Position numbers and translations under genes: made by a program. DNA of 64,000 nucleotides from Oscheius dolichura (taxonomy: Eukaryota; Nematoda; Chromadorea; Rhabditida; Rhabditidae), in the NCBI GenBank assembly GCA_932521035.1, contig OW051497.1, positions 3,906,001-3,970,000 of the forward strand, read 5' to 3'. This document shows positions 12,656-26,067 of this stretch, piece after piece (position 1 is the first letter of the stretch; the number at the start of each line of letters is the position of its first letter). The notes below the pieces were generated by a model. The model was not told the origin of the DNA, did no database searches, and saw only the letters and a list, made by a program, of their open reading frames with translations.

Positions 12656-13005
12656 TAATATCAATACTTGTTGATAATCTGTGATATTGTTTTCATGTAA
12701 TTTATTGTCTTATATAAAGAGGATATACTTGTTGACATGACTCGGAGTAAGGTTTGCCTCTGCGTGCCTAACAGTCTAGCCTGGCCTCCCCTGTGCTGTC
12801 CACATGCAAGACAAGACAACTCCCCCCGCCGTCCTTCCTTGTCTAGATTTCGACATGTTTTTTTTCTTTTCCCATGCCTTCAATAACCGCAAGTCAGAAA
12901 GCATGGCTCCACTTCGATTTCTCCAATCACCATGTCAAGTGCCTTATCTTTCGGCATTCGCTGCTTGTCCTTTCTTATTCCCATTGAAATAATGATTTTT
13001 CAGTA
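12656..13005. other. Short intergenic spacer between SLC5 and GDE1 genes
   Basis: About 350 bp between two genes on the same strand. It ends in a strong acceptor-like tttttcag at 12996-13003, just before the GDE1 start codon, which fits a trans-splice or 5' UTR intron acceptor. Confidence 0.5.
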
Positions 13006-14297
13006 ATGGCCTATAGACCAGACTTGGATACAATTGCGCTACCAATTATTTTTTGTGTAGCCGGGATTCTACTCTGCATCTACTACAAATTCCCTCTTCT
13101 CTTCTACTCCCTTCCTGTTATTCTCGGATGCCTGATTGTTCACTTCAAGAACCAGAACTGTGACCCTAATCATGTAAGTTCTTTATTTAATTCGCTTTTT
13201 ATATATGTATATTTAACAGGTGAACGTGTTCTTTGACGGGTTCCGCGTCGGTGGTCACAGGGGATCACCCCATGTCTTCCCGGAGAACAGTATGTCTGGC
13301 TTCATCCAAGTGGGATGTGAATGAATGTTTCCTTAAAGCCTCTCAGGCAAAAGCTGAGGGAGCAGACCTTATTGAGTTCGATATTGCCCTCACCAAATGT
13401 GGAAAGGCCGTGCTCATGCATGACGACGATCTCGACCGAACGACGAACATGACAGGCCCCATTCGCAGCAAGACCTTCCTCGATCTAGCAACCATCAACG
13501 TTTCGCATAAATTTAAAAGAATAGTGTAAGTATTTTTACTTCATTTTGCTATTGATTAATGAATAGAGTTGCTGATGGTGTTCTACCTGCCGAAGCGGAA
13601 AGTATCCCCACTCTCGACGGTATTGTCGACTGGGCGGTTCAAAATAAAATGAAAATGTTGTTCGATGTAAAGGACTCTGATGTCGAGGTCAGGGATCTAT
13701 TCAGTTTTTGTATTCTGTTTATTTTTAGATGGTCAGACAGATTAGCACCCTTTTTGAAGAACATAACCTCTTCGACAAGGCCATTGTCTGCAGTTTTTTC
13801 CCCAATGTTTTGTGGAGGATCAAAAGAGGCAATCAGAAGATCATCACAGGTTGGTAAATTGAGCAGTTGTTTTCAACCAAGATTCGTTTAGGACTGACCT
13901 GGAGGCAGAAGTTCTTCTCTCACCATGATATTGAAAACAAGCGACCTCGATACACCGGATTGAAACATTACGTCTTCGAGCTTATCGATCTCATCCATGT
14001 CGCTCTCCTCCGTACTGTTACTCCCTGGTTCCTGGGAGCTGACCTCCTCCTCACGAACAACCTGGACATTTCTGAGTAAACTTATCCCGTGACAAATATA
14101 CAAAGGACGTTTGCAGAGGACTTGTGAATGAGCAGCTGTCCTGGGGAAGACGTGTCGTTGTCTGGACTGTGAATGACCTGGCCGAGATGCACTGGATGGT
14201 GGAGAAGTTGGGCATCCCCATCCTGACTGACTATCCCTTTTACATCAAGGAACTTGACAGAATGAAGCAACTTCGTGGTTTGAAATACATTGGTTGA
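13006..14297 (+). CDS. Glycerophosphodiester phosphodiesterase, GDE1 type
   Basis: Membrane enzyme hydrolysing glycerophosphodiesters such as lysophospholipids or N-acyl-ethanolamine precursors to glycerol-3-phosphate and an alcohol. The start at 13006 (MAYRPDLDTI) gives two N-terminal hydrophobic helices (residues about 10-48). These lead into the GDPD barrel: GGHRGSPHVFPENS with the catalytic His-Arg and Glu, then LIEFDIALT (metal Glu and Asp), AVLMHDDDLDRTT (second catalytic His), VVVWTVND near the end, and GIPILTDYPF. All active-site blocks of the family are present. Length is about 345 residues against about 331 for human GDE1. Seven exons have introns of 31-45 nt. It converges with the EGF-repeat gene, with 157 bp between the two stops. 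Confidence 0.92.
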
Positions 14298-14454
14298 ATA
14301 TGTGTGTGTCATAGGGGGAAGTAAAGTATTTGTCAGGGATGTCTTCTCATCCATCAACAATAGCATTCGGCATAGATTGCTCTCTTCGAAATCGTTGAAA
14401 AACAGACCCACGGCCACCCCCTGAATATGAATTTACTATTTTATCCCTCATTCC

Positions 14455-15692
14455 TTACCATCTGAGGATTGCTTCCGTCTGAAAAGATTGGCAAACGAAA
14501 TTTTCCTTCCTTTCGACCTGCTGAACTCTTCTTCTGGCTCCCTTAATTAAAATTAGCCAATTAAACTCCACTCGAACTAACGTTTCCGATTTCACAGCGG
14601 CTTCGGCCAGCATTCGTTTTCTCTCGTTCCACTCTCTCATCCTTATTTCCTCTTCCTAAAAACGAGTCATATAGTGCCAGTCAATTGACCTCGGGGTTCT
14701 TCTTTTTGTGCAGGTGGATGAATATCATTAACAGTATAATAACCAAGAGGAAGATCCCCGAAACGGCCATGATTGTTATTCTCGACTTGGCCTATAAACA
14801 CTACATCACGGGATAACAGAGGCTTGCACTTGTTCTGTATTCTTCACACGGTATGTTTTCACCGGGGCTTGATAAACACAAATAGGATATTTGGCAATAT
14901 AGGCCCCAACTTGGGCGCATTCATCGCAGTGAAGTCCTTTGTATTTTACGGGGCAGATACACGAATGCGACTGGTTCCTTATATCTATAATACCATAATC
15001 CAGTTTGAATATATCCAGACCTGTGTATCCATGGTAGCAGACAATCTTTTGGCAGTAGTCTCCCTCATAGCCCCTGTGACAAATACACCTAGAAGGCCTG
15101 TCTGGGTTGTTTATTTATCCTACCTCCCGTGTTTAATTGTTCCAAAGATACAATGACTAGTGAATTGGCAGTAGTCACCGAAGAAGAAATCGATGCAGTG
15201 ACATCTCCCTTTTCTGTATTCCCCTCTGCGACCACACTAGTATAGGCTCTCATTACTCAAGACTGTTGACTCACCCTGCTTTCTAATCTATACTGACACA
15301 GTTCTCCGTTGTAGCCATTATTGCATAGGCACGGCTTACTAAATAGAAAACTGTGTGGGTCATATCTCCTTCCGACGGATATCCCGCCATTCTCTAAAAG
15401 ATCTCAGTAATGGGATGCTATTCACCATACGGCAGTCAAATTCTTGACAGGTTGGACCGGTATGCGGGAAAGGGCAATGACATTCTCCCCGAGAGAGGAT
15501 ACCTCCATTTCGGCATGTTGTGTTAGGCTCATCCCTCAGCATGTTCTTTAGCGCATTCCTTTTGTACAGCACTCTGAAGGCGTTCACTTTTGCCTTTTTT
15601 TACACTAACCTGTGAATGCTGTCGTCAAGTCCGTCTAGGTCTAAGTAACTGGTCCTGACAGGTATCGCCAGCAAGAGGAGTGTCGGTAACAT
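14455..15692 (-). CDS. Type I membrane protein with EGF-like repeats
   Basis: Cell-surface protein of unknown role. The start at 15692 (MLPTLLLLAIPVRTS) gives a signal peptide. About five EGF-like modules follow, with the characteristic spacing visible in TCRNGGILSRGECHCPFPHT, CLCNNGYNGELC, CHCIDFFFGDYC, CICHRGYEGDYC and CICPVKYKGLHC. A single hydrophobic helix (ITIMAVSGIFLLVIILLMIF) comes next, then a basic, charged cytoplasmic tail of about 75 residues beginning HLHKKKNPE. Several modules are interrupted by 35-40-nt introns that keep frame. The last intron before the TM (38 nt, phase 0) was chosen because alternatives would be under 20 nt. No DSL or laminin domain is seen, so Delta/Notch-ligand status is not supported. 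Expression and partners are unknown. Confidence 0.7.
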
Positions 15693-16347
15693 CTAACAGC
15701 GACCAGATCAGGAATCTTACGGAATTCCTAACCGGAGATGTTTGATAGACATCAAATCAATCTCGTTGCCCGATTCTGACATTGATATGCGTCCATCTGT
15801 ACCGAAATGAACTATCTGGTCGTTGAATGCCCCCATTAATGAGTTTCTCATTTTGAAGATGTCATATCCGGCTCCGTAGCGCGTAAATATTATTAATTAT
15901 CTGGTCCTGCCGTCTGCTCAACAAACACATCTTGATCGTGTGTCCATCAGTCCGCTAGCCAGCGGTCAGTGGCTCTATTGATTTTCTCTTGCGGGCGGTC
16001 GCGTTGCGTCATTTGTTTTCTGTCGCACACATTCCCATACTATCATTTGAACGATAAGGAAGTGAAATGTTTTCGAGAAAATCAACAACTTTTTTAGCGC
16101 GTGGGAATGTAAACAACGTTCCCGAATTGTGAGCTCTATTCATTCGCCTTTAGTCATACGCCCTGTTTTGTTCGTAGTGGTCATTCATAACGGCTGACTA
16201 ACCGTGGCAACATTTGTTCACACCTTTCCCTGTCAAAATCCTAAAATACTCTGCGACTTCAGTTGATCCCTTTACTCTCTGCTCTCCTGCCACTCTCGTT
16301 TTCTACTGTTTACATGAAAAGGCCTTCCTAATATGTGCGTCGTTTAG
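15693..16347. other. Divergent spacer upstream of EGF-repeat and TBC genes
   Basis: About 650 bp. It may contain the first exon(s) of the TBC gene, since no in-frame ATG is found at the start of its first recognisable exon. Confidence 0.4.
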
Positions 16348-18731
16348 AAACACTGGCTGATTCTGGGGAAGGCTGCAGTGGCAGGTCTCTGGCCTCCGTG
16401 GTGGAGCATCTTCCCCTGTCCTATGATATGGATAATAAAAGTCTAGAGAGAACCGCATCGCTTGGCCCAGAGAAAGGTGTGTTTCCCCTTTCCCGTAGAA
16501 ACAAGATCTTTAGCCCGTCCTTTTACCCCAGGTCACATTCGTCGCAGTTCTTACGAGTCCGCTTCCATTACCCTCGACTTCCAGAGGCGCATAACCACCC
16601 TCAAAGGGAAGCCGGCCATCGCCCCCACGAGGTTTGTCGCGTAAACTGTTGCATGTTTCTGCTACGGATCAGCTTTTTCTTCGAGCGGCTTGCAGCCCTT
16701 TGAGAACCAGTTGTTTAATCGATTTTGGAGTATTACAAACACGTGTCGCATGCCCTGATGCTTTATGTTTCTAGATGTGTTCCTGAAATCGCTAGCTCAT
16801 CTGGTAGTGATAAACAAGATTGCGAGAGTTGTGCCGACAGCGAGACACACGACTCTGGCGTCGGAGGTAATGAGACGATCAATCATTCTTAATGGAGTCT
16901 CTCAGAATCCCCCGGCACCTCATCAAAACAAAGCTCTTTGGATAGGCGAAGTCTTAATTCAGAATTGGACGAGATTGAAAAGCCTCCCGAAAACAAATCA
17001 CGTCTGCTCAACTTTCCGAGGTGAACTTTTTCCTTTCTTTAACAATTTTATTTCTTTTCAGAAATCTTTTTTCTATGACCAAATCCGAGAAACCTTGGAA
17101 AATGTTTGGAAGTAAACAGAAGTCTGCTCCTGTAGTTCCTTCCACGGCACTGATCCTGGAAGAAAGGCCCAGGTATTTCATAATCTATATTTAATTCTTT
17201 TTTAAGAAATAGCAAACAGCGAATCAATTTTATTTTGACAATATTCTACCCTGACAACTGATTCATTTCAGCGGTCTGCCTGCTAAATCGGAAGAAGAGG
17301 CTGCCTACCATCGCCAACTTCATTGGAACTTGATTGAAATGGTAACTAATTTTTTTATTTACTGGGCATGTCGCCATTTTCAGAATCGCAAAAAGGAGCA
17401 AAAAGCTGAGAAGGAGAGGCGTCAAATGCGTACTGAACAGAAAAGGTTGGAGGAACAAGCCGCCGCGGCATGTCGTGTTTGGACTGAGCAGATTCTTCCT
17501 CGATGGAACGAGATGTAAGCATTTTCGTCTTTTTAAATATTACGAGTCGTTTAGGAAAGACAGTAAACGTTGTCGAGAGTTGTGGTGGCAGGGAGTTCCA
17601 GCTAAAGTTCGAGGAACTGTTTGGAGCCTGGTGATTGGTAACAAACTGAATATTACTCAAGGTAGGAACATCACTTTCTTATTTTTCAATGTTGATTTTT
17701 TACAGAAAAATACAACGAACTAGTCAGCAAAGTTCTGTCTAAAATTGAGCAAGAAGACTGTAAACCGACTGGAAGTTCTGCCGAGATTCTTGTAGACATT
17801 TCTAGGACGTTCCCAAGCCTTGGAATATTCCAGCAAGGCGGTCCTTACTACCAACATTTGATGATCCTCTTAGGTAGGAGCCACTTATTCTTTTTTAAAG
17901 TGTTGTTTATAGAGGTTTACGCCTTGTACAAGCCCGATATCGGTTACATGCAGTCAATGCCCTTCCACGCGGCTGTCCTCCTTCTACAGATGGATCCTTA
18001 CCCGGCATTCGTCGCTTTTGCCAACTTGCTCAGTGCGTCGCTTCAATCGGCATTTTTCGAGTTGAAACAACCTCAAATGACTGAATATTTCATTGCGTTC
18101 GATCGCTATTTTGAGCAAGAGCTCAACGCATTGCACAAACATTTTGATCAAGTGGATGTGCGTCCGGATCTCTATCTCATTGAATGGTTAGTGTTTTCCT
18201 TTAATTTTTCTCGTATCCATTAATTTAAGGATATACGGAATGTTTGCCAAATCTCTCCCATTGGATATTACTTGCCGTATCTGGGATGTTTACTTGCGTG
18301 ACGGAGAGGAATTCATTTTTAAAACAGCTCTGGGTATGATGATATTTGAGTGGCCTATTGGATTATTTTTAGGAATATTGAAAATGTACGAGGGAAAGCT
18401 TCTCCAGTTGGATTTCGGAGACTGCGTCGAGTTCTTGACCAAACTGCCCGAGTCCATCTCCGGTCCTGAGCTGTTTAGAAACATTGAACACTTTATGAGG
18501 ACTAACTACGAGAACTCGAAGACGAGGAAGAGCTTCTCCCAGGTATATTCCTCCCCCGATTCATTTAATGAAAAAGAGGTTTAGATTCTTCGCGAGGTCG
18601 ATGAGAAGATCAACCCCAACGGAACTATTGAACATTCCCAAATTTCGAACAATGTGATGGGAATCCGAATGAGTAAGAGCCTGAGCGGCTTTATTGGAGA
18701 CTTCATCAATCACACACCTAGCAATGCATAG
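16348..18731 (+). CDS. TBC1D12/TBC1D14-like Rab GTPase-activating protein (5' end unresolved)
   Basis: RabGAP. In mammals TBC1D14 acts on recycling endosomes and autophagy. The first clear exon begins after an acceptor at 16347 and reads in frame without an ATG, so the start codon lies in an unseen upstream exon or at the internal Met near 16427. A serine-rich, low-complexity N-terminus leads to [16 protein letters not shown] and a Lys/Glu-rich coiled-coil ([20 protein letters not shown]), as in TBC1D12/14. The TBC domain follows: [18 protein letters not shown], the arginine finger in [20 protein letters not shown], the glutamine finger in IGYMQSMPF, and [20 protein letters not shown]. Both catalytic fingers are intact. 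It ends [14 protein letters not shown] at 18731. A Rab gene lies 7 kb downstream, but nothing links them. Confidence 0.88.
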
Positions 18732-21700
18732 CCCCACCCGTAGTACTACAGTAGACACAATAACTACTCACTTCTCTAACTGATGTCATACCTATTCCTT
18801 ATCCTTTATGGGTATCTTCTAAGTTTTTATTCTTGCCATTTATGCAATCTTCATATCACATAGGTTTGTTCTATTTGATATAACGGTATCTCATACCACC
18901 AGTGATTTTCCCTGTTTTTAGCTCAATCAAAACCATTGCCATTATAAATTAACCCAAGTGCCTGTCCATGACAAAGAAACGGTGGTGCTTTTATCTATTT
19001 CCTTTTTCTTTTGTAATAAATCATTTCTGTTTTTGTTTTTGTAACTGTTACCAACAGACGGCCAGTGATCTATCAGGATCGAAAAGAGCCGCATCCCGGT
19101 TACGTAAGGGTCCGTCTGGCAAGGATTTACTGGTCCGATCTGTGCACTGTGTCCAGTCACCCGAGAAATCGGATCCACGCCTTATTACCAACATGGTTAT
19201 TTCTGAGAACTGTGTGAACAATTGGTGGTAATGGTATTCCCGTCAATTGTCCTTTCTCCTCCTGTAATGTGAATGATACCCTCAAGTGGCCGCCATTCAC
19301 ATCCAAGGTCCTCTCATTGCCTCTCGTCATGTTCGTAATTCCAGTAGAACCTCAACAAATACTTCCGACTCATTGCTTTACACCTCTCAACGTATTTTCT
19401 TGCTCCCAACCGAAAGCTATTGCTTTTTGCTTTTGACTACACCCACATTATACTCTGAAGCAAGTGCTAAGCCGACCAGAAGCGAGGAACAACTTGCAAC
19501 CGACTGGTTTGTTTTGGCTAAAGTGCTGATGGCTCACCCTTACAAGTGGAGAATAGAACCAACCCGAATGACCCCATCGGGCCTATTCAAACAACTGCGA
19601 GTGGCAGCGATGGACAACGGAGACGATGTGCAAGTTGTCTCACGCACCCGTTACGCCTTGCTACCGGGCAGACGAGAGCAACATCCCAACGACAAACAGT
19701 CCTTCACACCTCCGACGACTTCTTCTTATTCGCATATGTTAACGTTAGGGTGTTCCTCCTAATAGACCCGCGTCTGATGACTATATTAGCGGCATTGTGT
19801 ACTCGGAGATGTATGCAGATTGCTTCCTGTGGCAGATTTGATGAGACTATTGCAAAGAGTGCCGAATCAAGGCTTCGATTCAACTGCTTCCTTCCCTCTT
19901 TTTCCATTACATACCACCAGTTGATAGCCGTTTCGTCATAGCCAATCCCTTCCGTTCTCTTCCGAGCCCCTCCAGGTAGTTCTCTTGTTTTTCTCCTTAT
20001 GTAAATATGGACAATGGACATAGTGTTAATGATATGTAAATTCGATTGCACGAGTTCTCCTCGGGGAGTTGTGCATTGCGGACAATCGTCTTCTTGGCGC
20101 CTTTTGACGTAATTCTTCTTCCAAAGTGCTCCTTAGCATATTCTCATATCTCGTAATTTAACGGGCTAATAGCAACTGCTAACGATGTTCGTTTCAAGCT
20201 CATTTTTCCCAGCTTGGAAAGGATCTCCTCCGTGTATCAGATGACTTTCACTATACGACTATGCAAATATACAACACAATGAGTTCACTCCTCCCATCCG
20301 GAATTATATCCCTTCTCAGCTAATCATATTTCCCATTCATCTTCTTCTTTTTGCTCTCTTTCATCTTTTGAGTTGTACCTTGCAACGGCCATTGAAGACT
20401 GGCTACTGCGCGACGGAAATCCTTTTACGGGGAGGAGATGCTCTGCGAAAATTTATATCAGCTGGCATTACACGCCGGGGCACCTTCCCTGTTATACTCT
20501 TCCTACTCCAACGATAACAGAGAAGAAGCTCTTGTTTGGCAGCGCGAGCCAATGTCTTCCCTATAATTACACTTTTACCCTGTCAGCTGTTCCTCTACCT
20601 GCTCTACCAGCTCCGTTCGGTGACCCCGCCACTTTGTTTCACCCCGCCATGTCGCGTCGACTTTTTATGTGAAAAACTCTCTCTACTTTTTGAGAACGTC
20701 TTATTTTAGTAGAACACCGTTCTGAGTGGCCATCGCTTGAGGCTATCCCTAAGTGACAGTTCTGATATTTATTGTGTTCATCATCTTAATTGCTTATGGC
20801 TTGCGCTAACAAGCCACTTAGAACTGCCGCGAGCAATCAGAGAGACGCTCCCAATTACCCATTATGAGCCAATTGAGCCTGAAGTATGGCTCGGATGGAC
20901 TTCCTAAGTGAAATACGAGCTTTGAGGTTTAGCGCGATAGCTGCGAGTAAATCCAGGTCCATAAGTTTTCAATCTCTCGCTTCCCAGTGCCATGTCGATC
21001 CCTTTGTCTGGCTTGACCCCTTCTTGAGCCCTGTGGGAAAGAGTAGAAGGTGTCCTGCTGATTCGCGCCTCCGTGCATCCATCCAGCAGGGATTTTCTTT
21101 AATGAACAGATTACAGGTAGGCTCTGATTTGTCTGTTAATTATCCCTTACCGTCAATCAAATATTAATGCATCGCAGCTGCCGATCAGTGTGAGTAATCC
21201 CACCGCAAAAGGAAGGTGCGGCTTATTTACCCGAGGTAGCTGTGGCAGTGCGCTAACTGAGGTTGGCAGGGGGTGGGATAGTCCTAATCCGCTTAGATAA
21301 ATTGCTCATGTCACCGGCCAATTGACACCGCTGGGACCACTACACAACTCATTAGATGTCTAATTACCGTAACACTGTTATCGTGGTTTACTCCCCTCCT
21401 CCCTAAGCCATTACGCCATTTGAAGTCTCCTTCTTTATCCCGCTATCTAAGCGCCTCCCTCGCACATTAAAGACACTCTTTTCCCTTAGCTCGCCCCATC
21501 CAAATCTTTTCAAACCATCCGAGAGCCAGATGGTTTTCCCATCCTCAGGGTTGGCTGTTAGGTCGACGTCGTAAAACGGTAGGGTCTGCTCCTCTGCGCA
21601 ATTCAAACAGGTGCTCCTACCAACAGTGGCTACCGTCCTGAGCCTAACCTCTGTTTTATTGGTCGCTCCCAACCTAAATTCAATTCCCTCGAGATGTCCT

Positions 21701-22406
21701 AACGTTCAACATGGCAGCACATTAGCATATGAAAACGAACACTCTCTTCACATATCAATCCCGCTGCTTTGACGCCCATATTGTGTCCCGTTTCCATGAG
21801 TTGTAACATCTTTTTTTCCAATGAGCGTAATTCTCCGAGCATGCTTGTGTGAACTCCAAAGAAATTTGTATATTTGGCAGGTGTTCTGTTTTGACCTCGT
21901 CATAAACAATCCTCCTCTTTAGAAAACACACGCATTACTAAAGACGAACCCCGCCCCTGTCGTTCATTTCGTTTCATTGCCGCGAAATGACCACTATTAC
22001 TTGTAGTAACGTTTTTCTGGCATGCTGCTCAGCTTTCAGACACCTTCGGGACATCTCCCCCCGGAGAGTGTATTCCAAATTGAGTGAACAAACTTTTGAA
22101 TGAGTTCTCACGGCTACGCGAGGTCTCCTAATCCCTCGAAGTATTGCTAGATAAGCTCATTCGGACTGGTGTGAGAAAACGGGTTGACCCTCCTCTCTCC
22201 ACTGGTCCGAATTTTACGCTTTCTAGAAAAAGGCCTCCTTTGTGGTGTAAGCACAACATTATATGGACAATTATTTCACACAAACCCCAAGTTTTTCTCC
22301 TGGCGGCTGTGCTCATCACATTTAATTACTCTCGGTTTCGGCTCTTTGACTCTCTGCTCCCGTCTTCCGCTATTTTTTTCTTCTTCCAAGAAAGCTGATT
22401 TTCAGA
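18732..22406. other. Long intergenic region upstream of syg-1
   Basis: About 3.7 kb. A 158-codon open frame at 19286-19762 has no recognisable motif and no splice context. I see no RNA gene. Regulatory sequence for syg-1 is the most likely content. Confidence 0.45.
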
Positions 22407-25400
22407 ATGCGGAATCGAATAGTATTATTATCATTAGTAGTGTGGATAGGCTCTATCAGCGCGGAACAGTCAATCGTTGAAGGGCCCCAGGAGACATATG
22501 TACATATCGGAAAGACGGTCATCCTCAAATGTAAAGTTGAAAATCAGGTAAGCATGATTAACTGCCAGTTTCTCCGTATGGCGTGTCCAAAACTGGTAGT
22601 CTCGAGGTATCCCCAGGGCCTATTTTGTCTTGGATCAGCGCTAAGTGTGCTCCTTGGCGAGGTCCATTTAAACTCGCACGTAAAGGGGTTTACAAAGAAG
22701 GACATAATTTACTCTCGTCCCTAATTGAAGGGTTTTATAAGATGTCTTTTTAGAAAGGATCCGTCCAATGGATGAAAAATGGCTTTGGTCTTGGAATCGA
22801 CAGAGCTCTCAAATTTTTCCCGAGGTATACGATGGTGGGAAGCGCCAGCAAGGGAGAATACAACCTCCAGGTGAAATTGAGCGCTTCTTATCCTAACGGG
22901 AATACAGATTGTGAATGCAACTGTCTCCGATGATGATGTCTACGCCTGTCAAATAAGCGAGGCCGCTAACGAGCCAGCTGTCATCTCGACTCCGGCTAAG
23001 CTTACCGTTCTGAGTAAGTATAGAAAAGAAAGTAAAATAGGACGTCTAATTCTGAGTGTCATTACGCAAAGTCTCCCGATATAAATTGCATTTTGACTCG
23101 ACAAATTGTTTTTGGTCAGATATTTGTCACAAATTGACAGACCTGATTAAATTTGGGGAGACTTCTAAGAGAAACAGATAGTAGTCGTCTTATTTCAGTG
23201 AGACCGACACCTCCTCATCTGCACAAGAGCGGCCACATCCTGACAGCCATAGCCGGGGAGGCTATCACCCAGTCTTGTTTATCAAAGAAAGGTAAACTAT
23301 CGCTCGTGACATAGAATACTTCGGTTTAGGTAAACCTCCCGCTCGTCTCGGTTGGGCAATTGCCTCTGACAGTGACGGAAAGCACATCCTCACCTGGTTG
23401 GCGGACACCCGCTCTAAATTTGGGCATTTATTCAGTAATAGCGTAGATATTATAAAAGACGGCAACGTTTTAGAATCAGGTGGAGTGTCGCAGAGTTCTA
23501 CCCACGCTGATGTCACTGAAGATTTGCAAAAGGATGGGCAGGTCTTCAGCATCAGTAGCAACTTGACGTTTATTCCGCGCCCTGAAGATGACCGACGCTA
23601 TCTTGTTTGTCTCAGCCAGCACGAAACTTTTCCTGAAAAGGTTAGAACTCCTGGTAGTTTCGAATGAAATTGTTTTAGGTTGAGACCGACACGCTGAAAC
23701 TTTCGCTGCAGTACGCTCCTCGAGTAAATTTGACAGTAGCTTCTCCCCATCGGCTGAAGGAGGGTGGTTCGGCTCTCTTGGCCTGTAACGTGGATGCCAA
23801 ACCACTAGACAACGTCAGAATAAAGTGGTACCACAATGAGGCCGAGATTCCCGGGCAATCTACTGATGTAACGGATTAATCTTCGGCCGTATGATCAATT
23901 TGCAGACCCTCGCCTTTGAATCATTGAAAATGGAGGATCACAACAGCGAGTACAGCTGTCAAGCAACCAATGTCATTGGATCGACAAAAGCCACCATGAA
24001 AATGGATGTTACATGTGAGTCAAGGAGTCCATGTCAAGTTAATCTCTGACTTGCCAGTCAATTTGCCGCTTTTGATTGACGCGCGGTTTCCGTGTATTTT
24101 GAGGTGTGGGAGCTCGTGGCCCACTCTCATTTTTCACTATGGCTTTACACCGAATGATGACGGCCAGCCGCCTAGGGACAGGTTGTCGAGTTACAACTGA
24201 GTGCCTAAGGACGGGAACACGCAACCAAATTGTACCTGCACTAAGGAGGCAATTTACAGATGCACCCCGCATCATGTCGACGATCCAGGACAAGGAAGTC
24301 AACGAGGGAGAGACAACTACTTTCCGTTGTGAATCTGCCGGAAATCCTGCTCCTCACATATTCTGGACCAAAAATGGATCAGACCAGATTATTGCTAAGG
24401 GGGATACGTAATATCCTTGTTTTTCTCTTGTTATCGACGTGATTCAGCCTCTCTGTCCAGAATGTTCGAGCATGGCAACAAGGAGAATACGTGTGCACAG
24501 CAAGAGTCGACGAGTTCCCAGATGTTTACATGTCTCATTATCTTCACATTCGAGGTAACATCAGCAATTGACAAAATATCCGTGACTGTAGGTCCCCCTG
24601 TTGTCACAATCGACGACCAGATAACCAGTGCCCTGGGAGAAACGATTGAAATATCGTGTGTGATTAGCGGAAGACCGAAACCACCAGATGTGAAATGGTC
24701 CAAGAATGAAGCTGAGATTAATTATGCTAGCGGCCGAATGCTGGTAACAAAGCGCCAGATTTATTGACGTCAATGTTTTGAGGTCCACCAAATACCGCGG
24801 CAATTCGGAGTGGAGAGTAGGCTCACTATACAAGAAGTGCAAGAGTCCGACTTCGGGCGGTACAATTGCACGGCCAACAATGGTCTCGGCAGCCAGTCAA
24901 GAGGAACCGTCTTGAGGAAGCGGAACTTGATGGATATTCTTGGTATAGAACTCTAGGAGCGTCTAAAGGGGGCACGTTTCAGGATCACTTGACTTGGATC
25001 CCACACTATTGTTGAGTCTTTTGGCCACTGTGATGCTGTTTTTGTTACTCCTGGCGTGTTGTCTCTACTGTCGAACACGTCGTTTCGGGAAAAAGAAAGG
25101 CTCGGGCTTCTTAGGTACTCGAGCAAACCAAACTACATAATGGGGATTCAGTTTCAGACGATCAGTCCGATGTCACGATCAAATGCGAAGCTCTGGATGG
25201 TCAATATTTCCCGGAAATGTACAGCAGCCCCCTAGACAATGGAAACATTCTGACACCTAAGGTAATGATCTCAGAATCGCTAACACCTCCTCTAGGATTA
25301 TATTTCAATTCCACAAAATAATCCCGACTTGGATTATATTGGTTCGCCATCAACATTTTCGGGACAAATTTACCCGAAATATTTGAACTCCTCAATCTGT

Positions 25401-25662
25401 GACTACAATGGTCTGGGAGCTGCTCGTTATGAGCATTCCTACGGCTCCTTCGCTTCCGGTGTATCAACTCCAGGTTTTCCTCCACTTTTTACCATACTCG
25501 GAGTGTTTAGGTATCTCAGAATCTTTTGGATTGCCTCCGGACAAGGGGCCGACGGTACTGGAAACGCTACAGGAAGTGGACACTCCGAGAACATCAAACT
25601 ACAACTTTTTGAGCAGTCCCGAGCATGCTCGACCCATTAGCCGCTCTTCCACTCACGTTTGA
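22407..25662 (+). CDS. syg-1: SYG-1/Kirre/Neph-family immunoglobulin adhesion receptor
   Basis: Heterophilic adhesion molecule of the irre cell-recognition module; C. elegans SYG-1 specifies synapse position together with SYG-2. The start at 22407 gives a signal peptide (MRNRIVLLSLVVWIGSISAE). Five Ig domains follow. Ig1 holds VQWMKNGFGLGI and RYTMVGSASKGEYNL, which match Kirre/Rst closely. Later domains show KWYHNEAEI, FRCESAGNPAPHIFWTKNG and SCVISGRPKPPDVKWSKN, with YSC/YVC/YNC cysteines. The TM is LLLSLLATVMLFLLLLACCL near 25010-25070, followed by a tyrosine-containing tail and a final THV, the class I PDZ-binding motif conserved in Neph/SYG-1 proteins. Some introns are long (22547-22753, about 23013-23199, about 24014-24260). 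An acceptor-like ttttcag abuts the start codon. Confidence is high for the family, good for the SYG-1 assignment. Confidence 0.9.
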
Positions 25663-26067
25663 ACCAGTTTTCATTTAAGAAGCATTTGCACATCGTGTCA
25701 TTTTCTTTTAATCTAATTTCATTATCTATTTCTCCACGGGTCCTCACACATTGTCTTGCCGTTTTATCCATCTTTTTGTTTCTATCATTTTGTGCTGAAT
25801 ATTCCTAGTCATGTATACAAATATAGTCTTTATTCAATATTCTTCTTTTCCAAAGACATGGGCAGAGAGCAAGAGAAAAGTGATAAAACTGACAAGAAAC
25901 CCGAAGCTGGTTCGTGACGGTTCAATTAGCACCAGGGTGCTTCAGTTTGATAAAGCTAGAACAAGTCGATGCAAGTGAAAAGGGTAAGGCATCACACAGG
26001 CAACTGAATCCAAGAAGGCTGAAGCATAAATGAGACCAGTGGATGATTATGAAAGGCATAAAGTGGT
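25663..26067. other. Convergent 3' spacer between syg-1 and Rab gene
   Basis: About 400 bp holding both 3' UTRs. Nothing else is recognised. Confidence 0.45.

Noticed and set aside
16100-16130. gggaatgtaaacaacgttcc, similar to the start of miR-1
   Set aside because: Only about nine bases agree and the flanks do not form a 60-80-nt precursor hairpin.
19286-19762. 158-codon open frame in the long intergenic region
   Set aside because: No domain, no hydrophobic or cysteine pattern, no splice context, and overlapping frames on both strands are equally long.
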